A stretch of 15,357 nt of DNA from Fidelibacterota bacterium (lineage in GTDB: Bacteria; Fidelibacterota; Marinisomatia; SCGC-AAA003-L08; D37C17): the NCBI GenBank assembly GCA_018671635.1, contig JABHHG010000076.1, positions 1-15,357 on the forward strand, in the 5' to 3' direction. Within the stretch, counting starts at the first letter, position 1. Each line of letters begins with the position of its first letter. The translations under genes were made by a program, and so were the position numbers. The notes under the pieces were generated by a model. It did no database searches, was not told the origin of the DNA, and saw only the letters and a program-made list of their open reading frames with translations. Below, in pieces: positions 1 through 8,200 of the stretch.

Positions 1-52
1 CATTATGTTTTTCACGCCTTTAATATACGAAATAATCACTTTCAAAATTATA
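1..52 (-). promoter_or_regulatory. Possible promoter and start codon of a gene leaving the window at the left edge
   Basis: The first three bases read ATG on the minus strand, preceded by AAAGGCG about 11 bases upstream. A perfect TATAAT lies at 52-47 on the minus strand. It continues as TAATTTTG, which also fits the Bacteroidota minus-7 consensus TAnnTTTG. No good minus-35 or minus-33 element is visible. The arrangement would suit a short-leader mRNA for a gene running leftward out of the window, but only the start codon is present, so no coding evidence exists. Confidence 0.2.
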
Positions 53-181
53 AGCCTAATTTATAATGCTAAGAAGGTTCGTGGAATATAATCCCCCGTA
101 TTGTGGCACTTTTATTATGGCACTATTTGGTTAATTACGAGGGAGCAAACTTTATCATCTGTAATCAATGTAGTTTTGAAG

Positions 182-213
182 TTTATAAGAAGAAACCCCT
201 TGTGAAAGGGGTT
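182..213 (-). terminator. Intrinsic terminator-like hairpin after tRNA-Thr
   Basis: Read on the minus strand, AACCCCTT and AAGGGGTT form a perfect 8 bp stem (213-206 with 201-194) around a 4-base loop, followed by TCTTCTT. It starts 11 bases beyond the tRNA 3' end, the usual place for a tRNA transcript terminator. The T tract is interrupted by cytosines, so termination may be imperfect. Confidence 0.6.
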
Positions 214-223
214 CATAGAGGAG

Positions 224-296
224 AGCCACCGAGAGGAGTTGAACCTCCGACCTACTCATTACGAATGAGGTGCTCTACCAACTGAGCTACAGTGGC
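224..296 (-). tRNA. tRNA-Thr, anticodon CGT
   Basis: A complete 73-base cloverleaf reads on the minus strand from 296 to 224. The acceptor stem is GCCACTG with CGGTGGC (one T-G wobble), the D stem GCTC with GAGC, the T stem GGAGG with CCTCT, and the T loop TTCAACT. The anticodon loop TTCGTAA gives anticodon CGT, decoding ACG threonine codons. The outermost anticodon-stem pair (27-43) is a C-T mismatch. The CCA end is not encoded, so it would be added after transcription. The gene begins 16 bases after the stop codon of the upstream iron-sulfur protein on the same strand, so it may be partly made by read-through from that operon. Confidence 0.95.
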
Positions 297-312
297 GAAC
301 ATAACGGTAAAT

Positions 313-1599
313 CTACGGTTTTGAACCAATATGTTCAAAAAGCTGAATAGGACCTTCATGATTTGGATTTATATTTTTCGCAATTTTTGCATGCTTAAGT
401 GAAGATATTTTATCTCCTTGAGCTAAGTACATTTCCCCTAGTAATAGATGAAATCGACCAATAGGTTTTGGGTATAGGTAAACAGCTCGTTCTAGATGTG
501 CAATGCTTGAAATATAATTATTTGAATCAAATTGAGTAAGCCCTTGCGAGATGGAGAATTTTATGGCACCATGCCAGAGAAAGCAAAATACTATGAGTGA
601 ATTCAAAGTTGGTTTAAGCCATCTGAAATTATAGGATTGTTTTTTAATAATAAAATATGATGAAATTATGGCGATCCCAAATGCCATAAAATGACCCATT
701 CCATAGAGTCCGTCAATAGCGTATCCGGCCAAGAGTGTTAATATTAGTAATGTAATATCTTTTCCTCGAATAGATGTAAATAACTCCCGTATATGTTGGT
801 GTGAAAATTGTTTCTGTTTTATAAATTGACTAATTTTTATATCCTCTTTTAGTGGGTTCTCAAATCGATAAGAGAGGGCATTTTCAGGACAACCAGCAGT
901 GCACATGAGACAGGAGGTACAGTTGGTGCTGGTCACTTTTTGGTAAGTATTGATTTCGTAACTCACATCAATTCCTACAGGGCAATGAGTGGTGCATTCA
1001 TGGCATTCGGTACAATTGCCCGTTTTTCTAACTTTGAACATAGCCAGAGAGTTTGGTAGTTTGAGGAATGCTCCCCATGGACATAAAAATCGGCAGAATC
1101 CTTTTCGGCCTAAAAAGTAAACGATAAGAAATCCATCAATGAAAAAAGTAAGTGTGCCTATAATCCACCCGGGTAAAAATGCCCATATTTCAGGGGAATT
1201 TATAGAGAGACTCAACCCCCAAGGATGGTCAATTGCATATAATAAATTGGGAATTACATAAAAATTTAAGAGGATTACAATAGGAAGGATAGTGACTAAT
1301 TTGGAATCAACCGTTTTGGGTTTTACGCCTAATTTATTAAGTAACCACCAGCATAATTCTTGAAGCGCACCAAAATGACATGCCCATCCACAGAAAAACC
1401 GGCCAAATATAAGTGTGGTGAAAAATGCAAGTAGAACCAATATTCCACCTGCATTAATGATGCCATGTTTTACAAATGCGTGAAAGAATTCTTGAAAGTC
1501 GAGGCTTCCAATTGTGTCACTTCCCCAGAATAATACATGTGCTAAAATGAGTACATGTACTATAATAAGAACAGAAATTCGAAGTTTTAAAAGGCTCAA
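313..1599 (-). CDS. NapH/NosR/CcoG-type membrane 4Fe-4S protein with C-terminal TPR
   Basis: A probable membrane electron-transfer protein of 428 residues. The N-terminal half has four hydrophobic helices (about 7-28, 46-66, 100-122, 139-163). Two of them end in the paired motifs typical of NapH, NosR and CcoG: CGWAC (70-74) and CRFLCP (169-174). Two ferredoxin-like cluster motifs follow, with C196/C199/C202/C206 and C227/C230/C233/C237, each ending in CP. Three more helices (about 281-297, 301-318, 329-347) lead to a TPR-like tail (about 350-424). The positive-inside rule puts the clusters in the cytoplasm and the TPR in the periplasm. The start is TTG; no ATG lies upstream in frame before a stop, and the next Met is residue 188. 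The start overlaps the stop of the CRTAC1 gene (TTGA), suggesting translational coupling. The family is known to pass electrons across or along the membrane; the partner enzyme here is unknown. Confidence 0.85.
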   Translation of the reverse strand: MSLLKLRISVLIIVHVLILAHVLFWGSDTIGSLDFQEFFHAFVKHGIINAGGILVLLAFFTTLIFGRFFCGWACHFGALQELCWWLLNKLGVKPKTVDSKLVTILPIVILLNFYVIPNLLYAIDHPWGLSLSINSPEIWAFLPGWIIGTLTFFIDGFLIVYFLGRKGFCRFLCPWGAFLKLPNSLAMFKVRKTGNCTECHECTTHCPVGIDVSYEINTYQKVTSTNCTSCLMCTAGCPENALSYRFENPLKEDIKISQFIKQKQFSHQHIRELFTSIRGKDITLLILTLLAGYAIDGLYGMGHFMAFGIAIISSYFIIKKQSYNFRWLKPTLNSLIVFCFLWHGAIKFSISQGLTQFDSNNYISSIAHLERAVYLYPKPIGRFHLLLGEMYLAQGDKISSLKHAKIAKNINPNHEGPIQLFEHIGSKP

Positions 1600-3956
1600 T
1601 GTGAAAGAACGAATGTGACCATTTTAATAACATCAAGAACATTTAAGTTGGTATCAAAATCCATATCAGCGGCCCAAAAATCAGCCCCTTCAAAATTGTA
1701 GAATTGGAATAAGATTTCATTCACTAAACTCACTACATCCAATACATTCACAGCGTCATCATTATTCACATCACCTTTTTGCCCTACAAAGCCAATATTT
1801 TCAACAATTCGATACCAATCATTGCTTTCGATGGGGCCATTGATAATTGTGATTTTGGCCTGAGAGGTCTCAATATCCATACTGGGCCAATGGATTTCAA
1901 TTTGATCAATACTTGTATTTTCAGCCAAGCCAAAATGGAGCTGTAATGGATCCATACTGCCATGGCCTTTACCTGCAATTACTTCACGCATAATAACTTT
2001 ATCAGCAAGATGCATGTATACTCTAGCACCAATGGCTGATCGGTTTGCTTCAGTGGTCCACCCTAAATCATCAATAGTGGTTTTTGCGCCTTCAAGGGTA
2101 ATAAATGCCCAGTGATTATTTGTGTTGCTTGAATCCAAGGTACTATTTTTATAGAGGACACTTGTATATTTATGCTCTTGTTCAGTAGGCCCATGCCCAA
2201 ATGCCATTTGGAGTCCCGGCGCGAATACATCCAACCAACCATCTTTATCATAATCTACGGGTACAACATCTTGGGTGGCTGATGCAAAGATGGGTCGGTC
2301 ATCATTATTCCACGGCTCATCATTTCCAGAATTTAGGAAAACATCATCTTCTCGTTTAAAATTTGCGGCCCAAATATCAAAGAGGCCGTCATTATTAAAG
2401 TCACCCCATGCGGCTCCATTTGACAAAGAGTCAGATTCAAGTTCAAATTCGGTGGCTGTATTTGTGAAGGTTCCATTATCATTTCTGTAGAGCCTATTTC
2501 GTCCCCAATTAGAGAGGTATAAATCCATGTCAGAATCATTATCATAGTCACCCCATGCCGCACCATAACCTGTACTCCCTTCAGGTATAATGTCTGAATC
2601 ATCTACTTCAAATTCTGCTGAAACTTCAATAAACAGAGGGTCCGCATCTTCAGTATATATGACCTCATCTCCAGATTGAGTTAGGGTTTGGTTTTCAAAA
2701 AGCCAATTTGACCCATCCTTTCGGGGGATGTACACATCTTGATCACCATCACCATCAAAATCTGCAATGGCCAATGTACGTGATGAACTATTTTCGTCAC
2801 CTCTATCATAGGTAAATGCTAAACTATAATTTGGGCCATCTAATTCATTAATTCCCGCATTTAGTTTATAGCAATGAAATTGAGTATCTCCCTGTTTCTC
2901 TACGGCAACAATATCTAAATCTCCATCTAAATCAACATCAAGCAAGCCTTGGCTATGTAAATATTGCATATAGTCACTATCCAGGTATTGTGCTGTGTTG
3001 AACTGGTGATTTCCTTGATTCATCAATACTTGATGTTCTATTGAGGTGCTAAAAAGATACCGCCATTTCAGAATATCGGGATATCCATTATTATCAATGT
3101 CACCTACAACAACGCCACGGCTGCCATCATTTTCAATTTCATAATCCATTGTTTTTTCAGCAAAAATTCCATCTTCATTTTCAAAATAATGCCCTATTAC
3201 ATATCCAAAATACAAATCTTGATCACCATCTAGGTCAAAATCTGCAAACGTCCCACCTTTGGCTTTCATGTGAACATATTGATTATTTAGGGGATGCACA
3301 TAGGCACTATACAAACCACTTGACATATCTTGATATTGCGGGAACTCATAAAGAATTTCAGATACTTCTGAGGGTGGGAATGATATATTATCAATAAAGG
3401 CACAATCACAAAAGTCCTCATCTGCAGTATCTCCATCTGCATCATCTTTAATATAGGTCCATGTAAACGTGTGAGGCCCTGCAGAAATATTTTCAGTATA
3501 ATATTCCCAGTCTGAATCTCCGTCATCATCGGGTTGAAATTGTTCTTTAAATTCCCCATCAATATAAAATTGTAGACCATCGTAGAAGTAATCACCAGAC
3601 GTGCTATATTCAGATTCTACTTTGTAGTAAAATGAAATATGCCCCGCTTCAAGTACATTCAATGAAATTGTTATAGAAGATTGCTCATTGTGCGAAACTA
3701 ATCCAGATTGGATGCTGTATGCACCGGCGTACGAATTTGTATCCGTGACTCCCCATTCAGAAATGCCTGAAAAATTATGCTCAATAACATCCAGCTCATT
3801 ATTTTCAAAACCCACCGAAATTTGCCCAATGGGGTTTATTTCAAATAGATTGCTATTGGTGACTAAAAAGTAAATTTGGGATGTGAGAAGAGTAAAGCTC
3901 CCTAAGAGTGCCAGAATTAAACTTAGCCTTAAGTATTTAATAATTGAGCGTTTCAT
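1596..3956 (-). CDS. Secreted CRTAC1-family protein: beta-propeller repeats, ASPIC/UnbV domain, dockerin-like tail
   Basis: A 786-residue exported protein. Residues 10-31 form a signal peptide or membrane anchor. Residues 50-195 resemble a beta-sandwich domain ending in an FIDNISFP motif. Seven acidic FG-GAP/VCBS-like repeats follow, with DxDxDGDxD-type loops near 239-247, 286-294, 341-349, 399-407, 470-478, 519-527 and 568-576, a number that fits one seven-bladed propeller. Residues 615-705 match the ASPIC/UnbV pattern (IGARV, then LHFGLAE and IEIHWPS). The C-terminus (728-786) carries two calcium-loop-plus-helix units, DVNNDDAVNVLDVV and DMDFDTNLNVLDVI, as in type I dockerins. In related marine bacteria such tails occur on many secreted proteins and may serve sorting or attachment. 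The ATG at 3956 has no strong Shine-Dalgarno. The gene is the first of a pair with the iron-sulfur membrane protein. Substrate and partner are unknown. Confidence 0.85.
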   Translation of the reverse strand: MKRSIIKYLRLSLILALLGSFTLLTSQIYFLVTNSNLFEINPIGQISVGFENNELDVIEHNFSGISEWGVTDTNSYAGAYSIQSGLVSHNEQSSITISLNVLEAGHISFYYKVESEYSTSGDYFYDGLQFYIDGEFKEQFQPDDDGDSDWEYYTENISAGPHTFTWTYIKDDADGDTADEDFCDCAFIDNISFPPSEVSEILYEFPQYQDMSSGLYSAYVHPLNNQYVHMKAKGGTFADFDLDGDQDLYFGYVIGHYFENEDGIFAEKTMDYEIENDGSRGVVVGDIDNNGYPDILKWRYLFSTSIEHQVLMNQGNHQFNTAQYLDSDYMQYLHSQGLLDVDLDGDLDIVAVEKQGDTQFHCYKLNAGINELDGPNYSLAFTYDRGDENSSSRTLAIADFDGDGDQDVYIPRKDGSNWLFENQTLTQSGDEVIYTEDADPLFIEVSAEFEVDDSDIIPEGSTGYGAAWGDYDNDSDMDLYLSNWGRNRLYRNDNGTFTNTATEFELESDSLSNGAAWGDFNNDGLFDIWAANFKREDDVFLNSGNDEPWNNDDRPIFASATQDVVPVDYDKDGWLDVFAPGLQMAFGHGPTEQEHKYTSVLYKNSTLDSSNTNNHWAFITLEGAKTTIDDLGWTTEANRSAIGARVYMHLADKVIMREVIAGKGHGSMDPLQLHFGLAENTSIDQIEIHWPSMDIETSQAKITIINGPIESNDWYRIVENIGFVGQKGDVNNDDAVNVLDVVSLVNEILFQFYNFEGADFWAADMDFDTNLNVLDVIKMVTFVLSH

Positions 3957-4018
3957 CCCGTTAAATTACCATTTTTAAGTGAATTATCAAACAAAGTGAG
4001 GGATGATAATTATTACAG

Positions 4019-4051
4019 TTTGTAATTAGAATTATATACCTAATTTTGACT
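4019..4051 (+). promoter_or_regulatory. Candidate promoter for carAB
   Basis: TTTG at 4019-4022 and TAATTTTG at 4041-4048 are separated by 18 bases. The second element fits the Bacteroidota sigma consensus TAnnTTTG exactly, though the usual spacing is slightly longer. It would start transcription near 4055, giving a leader of about 145 bases. A sigma70-style alternative is TTGACT (4046-4051) with TAGAAA (4070-4075) at 18-base spacing. The two cannot be separated from sequence alone. Promoter elements for both divergent genes overlap here. Confidence 0.35.
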
Positions 4052-4059
4052 TTTTCACA
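4024..4059 (-). promoter_or_regulatory. Candidate promoter for the CRTAC1/iron-sulfur pair
   Basis: The minus strand has a perfect TATAAT at 4036-4031, about 75 bases before the CRTAC1 ATG. With 17-base spacing the minus-35 position reads TGTGAA (4059-4054), a poor match. The hexamer could be chance in AT-rich DNA, but the location is right for a divergent gene. Confidence 0.35.
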
Positions 4060-4102
4060 TTGTCGGCTTTAGAAAGATACCGTAATTTATGGCCGATGCA
4101 AT
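4059..4102 (+). promoter_or_regulatory. Leader stem-loop upstream of carA
   Basis: ATTG-TCGGC (4059-4067) is complementary to GCCGA-tg-CAAT (4092-4102), forming a 9 bp stem with a 2-base bulge and a 24-base loop. If the upstream promoter candidate is right, this structure lies at the very 5' end of the carAB message, ahead of the terminator-like hairpin. Confidence 0.35.
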
Positions 4103-4130
4103 ATTCCGAATTTATCCTTACAGAATTATA

Positions 4131-4157
4131 TAGCTCCAGAGATGGGGCTATTTTTTT
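4131..4157 (+). terminator. Terminator-like hairpin in the carA leader (candidate attenuator)
   Basis: TAGCTCC (4131-4137) pairs with GGGGCTA (4144-4150) around the 6-base loop AGAGAT, followed at once by seven T residues. This is a good intrinsic terminator shape. The gene upstream runs the other way, so no plus-strand gene is present to terminate except the carA leader itself. The hairpin ends 41 bases before the carA ATG. The simplest reading is an attenuator controlling carAB. Confidence 0.6.
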
Positions 4158-4198
4158 ACCTTATTTTTTTAAATCCTTTAAATTAGTAACCAAATTAA

Positions 4199-5284
4199 AT
4201 GATTAAAACAGCAAAACTTGTACTTGAAAACGGAACCATTTTTACGGGGGCTTCATTTGGCGCATCAGGTGAAACCATAGGGGAGGTTTGTTTTAATACA
4301 GGCATGACAGGGTATCAAGAAATCCTCACCGATCCATCTTATTGTGGACAATTAGTGACCATGACATATCCTCATATTGGAAATTATGGTGTAAATCTTG
4401 AAGATGTGGAATCAAATAAAATTCAGGCAGCAGGATTTATAGTTAGGGAAGAAAGTGTGGTACCATCAAATTTTAGATCCACACAATCGCTGGGGGAATA
4501 TTTGCAAAATCAAAAGATTGTAGGCATCCAAGAGATTGATACGCGCATGCTAACTCGAATTCTCCGAGATGAAGGCGCTATGAATGGAATTATTAGCACT
4601 ATGGATTTAGATGATGATTCATTATTAAAAAAAGTTAAGGCGGCCCCTTCAATGGATGGGCTTGATTTGGCGAAAGTAGTTACATGTGATAAAAGTTATG
4701 AGTGGAGCAAAGGTACACATAAAATTGCAGCCATTGATTTTGGCATTAAACATAATATTTTACGATTGCTTGAATCTCATGGATGTGAAGTAACTGTTTT
4801 CCCTGTCACTACTACTGCCAGAGAAATACTAGAATTTAATCCTGACGGGGTATTTTTATCAAATGGTCCTGGTGACCCTGCGGCGGTGACATATGCCATT
4901 AACATGGTAAAAGAATTACTGGGTAAGAAACCCATTTTTGGCATTTGTTTAGGACATCAAATTTTAGCATTAGCTTTGGATGCAAAAACATATAAATTGA
5001 AATTTGGACATCGTGGTTGCAATCATCCGGTTAAAAATTTAGAAACAGGTATTGTTGAAATTACCAGTCAAAACCATGGTTTTGCTGTGGATGAAAACTC
5101 ATTACCAAAGAATATAGAAGTAACCCATTTGAGCTTGAACGATCAAACTGTTGAGGGATTAAAATGTATTGATGTGCCAGCTTTTTCAGTACAGTATCAT
5201 CCAGAGTCCAGCCCGGGGCCACATGATAGTCGATACTTGTTTGAACAATTTATTAATATGATAACAGAAAAAGATTATGCCTAA
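4199..5284 (+). CDS. carA: Carbamoyl-phosphate synthase small (glutaminase) subunit
   Basis: Hydrolyses glutamine and supplies ammonia to CarB for carbamoyl phosphate, the common precursor of pyrimidines and arginine; cytoplasmic. The 361 residues are close to the usual length. Residues 1-150 form the CarA N-terminal domain (GEVCFNTGMTGYQE at 28-41, QEIDTR at 111-116). The class I glutamine amidotransferase domain runs from about 175, with SNGPGDP (221-227), the nucleophile C250 in GICLGHQ, NHGFAV (292-297) and the catalytic H334/E336 in QYHPE. The ATG at 4199 follows an AT-rich stretch without a Shine-Dalgarno. The last 8 bases overlap carB, consistent with equal production of both subunits. 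Regulation is probably by the terminator-like hairpin in its leader. No odd residues seen. Confidence 0.98.
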   Translation: MIKTAKLVLENGTIFTGASFGASGETIGEVCFNTGMTGYQEILTDPSYCGQLVTMTYPHIGNYGVNLEDVESNKIQAAGFIVREESVVPSNFRSTQSLGEYLQNQKIVGIQEIDTRMLTRILRDEGAMNGIISTMDLDDDSLLKKVKAAPSMDGLDLAKVVTCDKSYEWSKGTHKIAAIDFGIKHNILRLLESHGCEVTVFPVTTTAREILEFNPDGVFLSNGPGDPAAVTYAINMVKELLGKKPIFGICLGHQILALALDAKTYKLKFGHRGCNHPVKNLETGIVEITSQNHGFAVDENSLPKNIEVTHLSLNDQTVEGLKCIDVPAFSVQYHPESSPGPHDSRYLFEQFINMITEKDYA

Positions 5285-8200
5285 AAGAACGGATATAGAA
5301 TCCATACTTATTATTGGTGCGGGACCCATCATCATAGGGCAAGCATGCGAATTTGATTATTCGGGAACTCAAGCGTGTAAGGCTCTACGTGAAGAAGGTT
5401 ATAGAATTATTTTAGTAAATTCAAATCCTGCAACCATTATGACTGACCGCCAATTAGCTGATGCCACGTATCTTGAGCCGGTTACACCAGAAGCACTTGC
5501 TGCCATTATTGAAAAGGAGCGACCCGATGCACTATTGCCTACGGTGGGTGGTCAAACTGCATTAGATACGGCAATGGCTTTGCATGAAAATGGAGTTTTA
5601 GAAAAGTATAATGTGGAGCTCATCGGTGCCAATGTTGATGCCATTCAAGAGGCTGAAGACCGAGAAAAATTTAAAGTTGCCATGGAGGCTATTGGCATCG
5701 AAACTGCACGCGGTGGATTTGCTAAATCCCTGGTATCTGCCGATAAAGTTATTCAAGATATTCCATTTCCAGTGATTATTCGACCGTCATTTACCATGGG
5801 TGGAACGGGTGGATCTGTAGCATATAATGGTGAAGAATACCATCAATTAGTTGAAATAGGATTATCGGCCAGCCCCATTGGGGAAGTGCTAATTGAAGAA
5901 TCTTTGTTAGGGTGGAAAGAATATGAGATGGAAGTGATACGTGATTCTGCGGATAATGCCATCATCATTTGCTCTATCGAAAATATTGACCCTATGGGTG
6001 TGCATACCGGTGATTCAATTACAGTGGCGCCAGCTCAAACACTCACGGATAAAGAATATCAGAAAATGCGAAATTGGTCCATTCAATGTTTACGGAAAAT
6101 TGGTGTGGACACAGGTGGTTCAAATGTGCAGTTTACCGTAAACCCTGAAACGGGTCGTACCATTATTATTGAGATGAATCCGCGAGTGAGTCGTTCGTCT
6201 GCATTGGCATCCAAGGCAACGGGATTTCCTATTGCCAAGATTGCAGCAAAATTAGCCGTGGGCTATACTTTAGATGAACTCCCCAATGATATTACCGGTC
6301 AAACGTTGGCGGCATTTGAGCCCAGTATTGATTATGTGGTAACCAAGATTCCCCGGTTTGATTTTGAAAAATTCCCTTCAGCGTCAGGAATTTTAGGAGT
6401 ACAAATGCAATCCGTAGGTGAGGTAATGGCTATCGGTCGAACATTTCGTGAATCTGTCCAAAAAGCATTCAGATCATTAGAAGTAGGCTTAGATGGATTT
6501 GAGCCAAAGGAAACGGAATATCGTGATTTAGATTTAAGTAAAATTCGTTTTGCGTCAGCATTTAGATTATTAAAAGTGAAGCAAGCATTAGAAGCGGGTC
6601 ATTCCATAGCAGATGTTTTTGAACAGACAAAAATTGACCCCTGGTTCTTGCATCAGATTCAAAAATTAATTGATGTTTCAGCAACTTTTTCATCTTCTCC
6701 AATGGGAGAAGGCAGAGATGAGGTAAACTCCTTAAATCAACTAAAACGAAACGGATATTCTGACCGTCAAATTGCACGATTATGGAGTAAAACTGAGGAT
6801 GAAATTCGTCAATTACGTAAAGATAAAAACATCTTACCTACCTATAAAGTGGTAGATACATGTGCTGCGGAGTTTGAGGCAAAAACGCCATATTGTTATT
6901 CCACTTATGAAACGGAAAATGAGGTTACCGCTTTAGACGGCAAGAAGGTAATGATTTTGGGCGGTGGCCCCAATCGCATTGGTCAAGGAATTGAGTTTGA
7001 TTATTGCTGTGTTCAGGCTGTTTTTGGGTTGAAAGAGGCGGGGTACAAAACCATCATGGTGAATTGTAATCCAGAGACTGTATCCACTGATTTTGATATT
7101 GCAGACCGACTGTATTTTGAGCCTCTCACATTTGAAGATGTGATGAATATCGTGGATTTAGAAAATCCAGATGGCGTATTGGTTCAGTTCGGCGGACAAA
7201 CACCGCTGAATATTGCAAATCGCTTAAAAGATGCTGGTGTGCATATTATTGGTACTAGTCCCGATGCCATTGATTTGGCTGAAAATCGAGATAAATTTGG
7301 TAAAATTTTAGACGATTTAAAAATTCCCGTGCCTAAGTGGGGCACTGCTTTTTCTGTGGATGCAGCCTTAGTAGTGGCTCATGAAGTTGGGTACCCCGTA
7401 TTGGTACGACCGTCGTATGTGTTGGGTGGTCAAGGTATGGAAATCGTATATGATGATGATGGGCTCAAAGCGTATGTGGGTAAAGCCGCATTGGTTTCGG
7501 GTGAACATCCTATTTTGGTGGATGCCTTTTTAGAAGATGCCTTTGAGTTTGATGTGGATGCACTTTGTGATGGCATCGATGTTTTTGTGGCAGGAATCAT
7601 GCAACATATTGAAGAAGCGGGCATCCATTCTGGTGATTCAGCCTGTGTAATTCCTGCATATGAGCTCACCTCAAAATCACGAAAAATGATCGAAGATTAT
7701 ACCAAAGAATTAGCGCTCAGTTTGAACACAATCGGACTCATCAACATCCAATTCGCCATGAAAAATGATGTGGTATATGTGATAGAGGTGAATCCGCGAG
7801 CCAGTCGAACCGTTCCGTTTATTAGTAAAGTAATCGATTTACCACTGGCAAAACTGGCGGCACAATTGGCGTTGGGTAAAAAGTTAGTCGAAATGGATTT
7901 AGAACCCAAATCTAAAAATGGACTCATCGCGGTGAAGAAGCCTGTCTTCCCATTTAATAAATTTCCTCAACAGAATGTATTTTTATCGCCGGAAATGAAA
8001 TCCACGGGAGAGGTTATTGGCTTCGATAAACACTTGGGTAGTGCTTACGCAAAAGCTGAAGCGGGTGCCGGGAATTCTTTGCCAGAACAGGGCACCATTT
8101 TTATATCCGTAAATAATATGGATAAAGTGAAGGCTATTCCCCTAGCACGAGATTTTCAAGAATTGGGATTTGAGATTATGGCCACCACTGGAACTGCCAG

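Noticed and set aside
107..125. Direct repeat GGCACT near the left edge
   Set aside because: Only two short copies 15 bases apart, with no flanking structure; likely chance in this sequence.
103..285. Plus-strand open frame of 60 codons at the left end
   Set aside because: It runs antisense through the tRNA-Thr gene and its terminator hairpin, and shows no protein-like features.
2063..3595. Several open frames on both strands within the CRTAC1 gene
   Set aside because: They follow from the repeated Asp/Asn/Gly codons of the propeller and lack plausible starts or domains.
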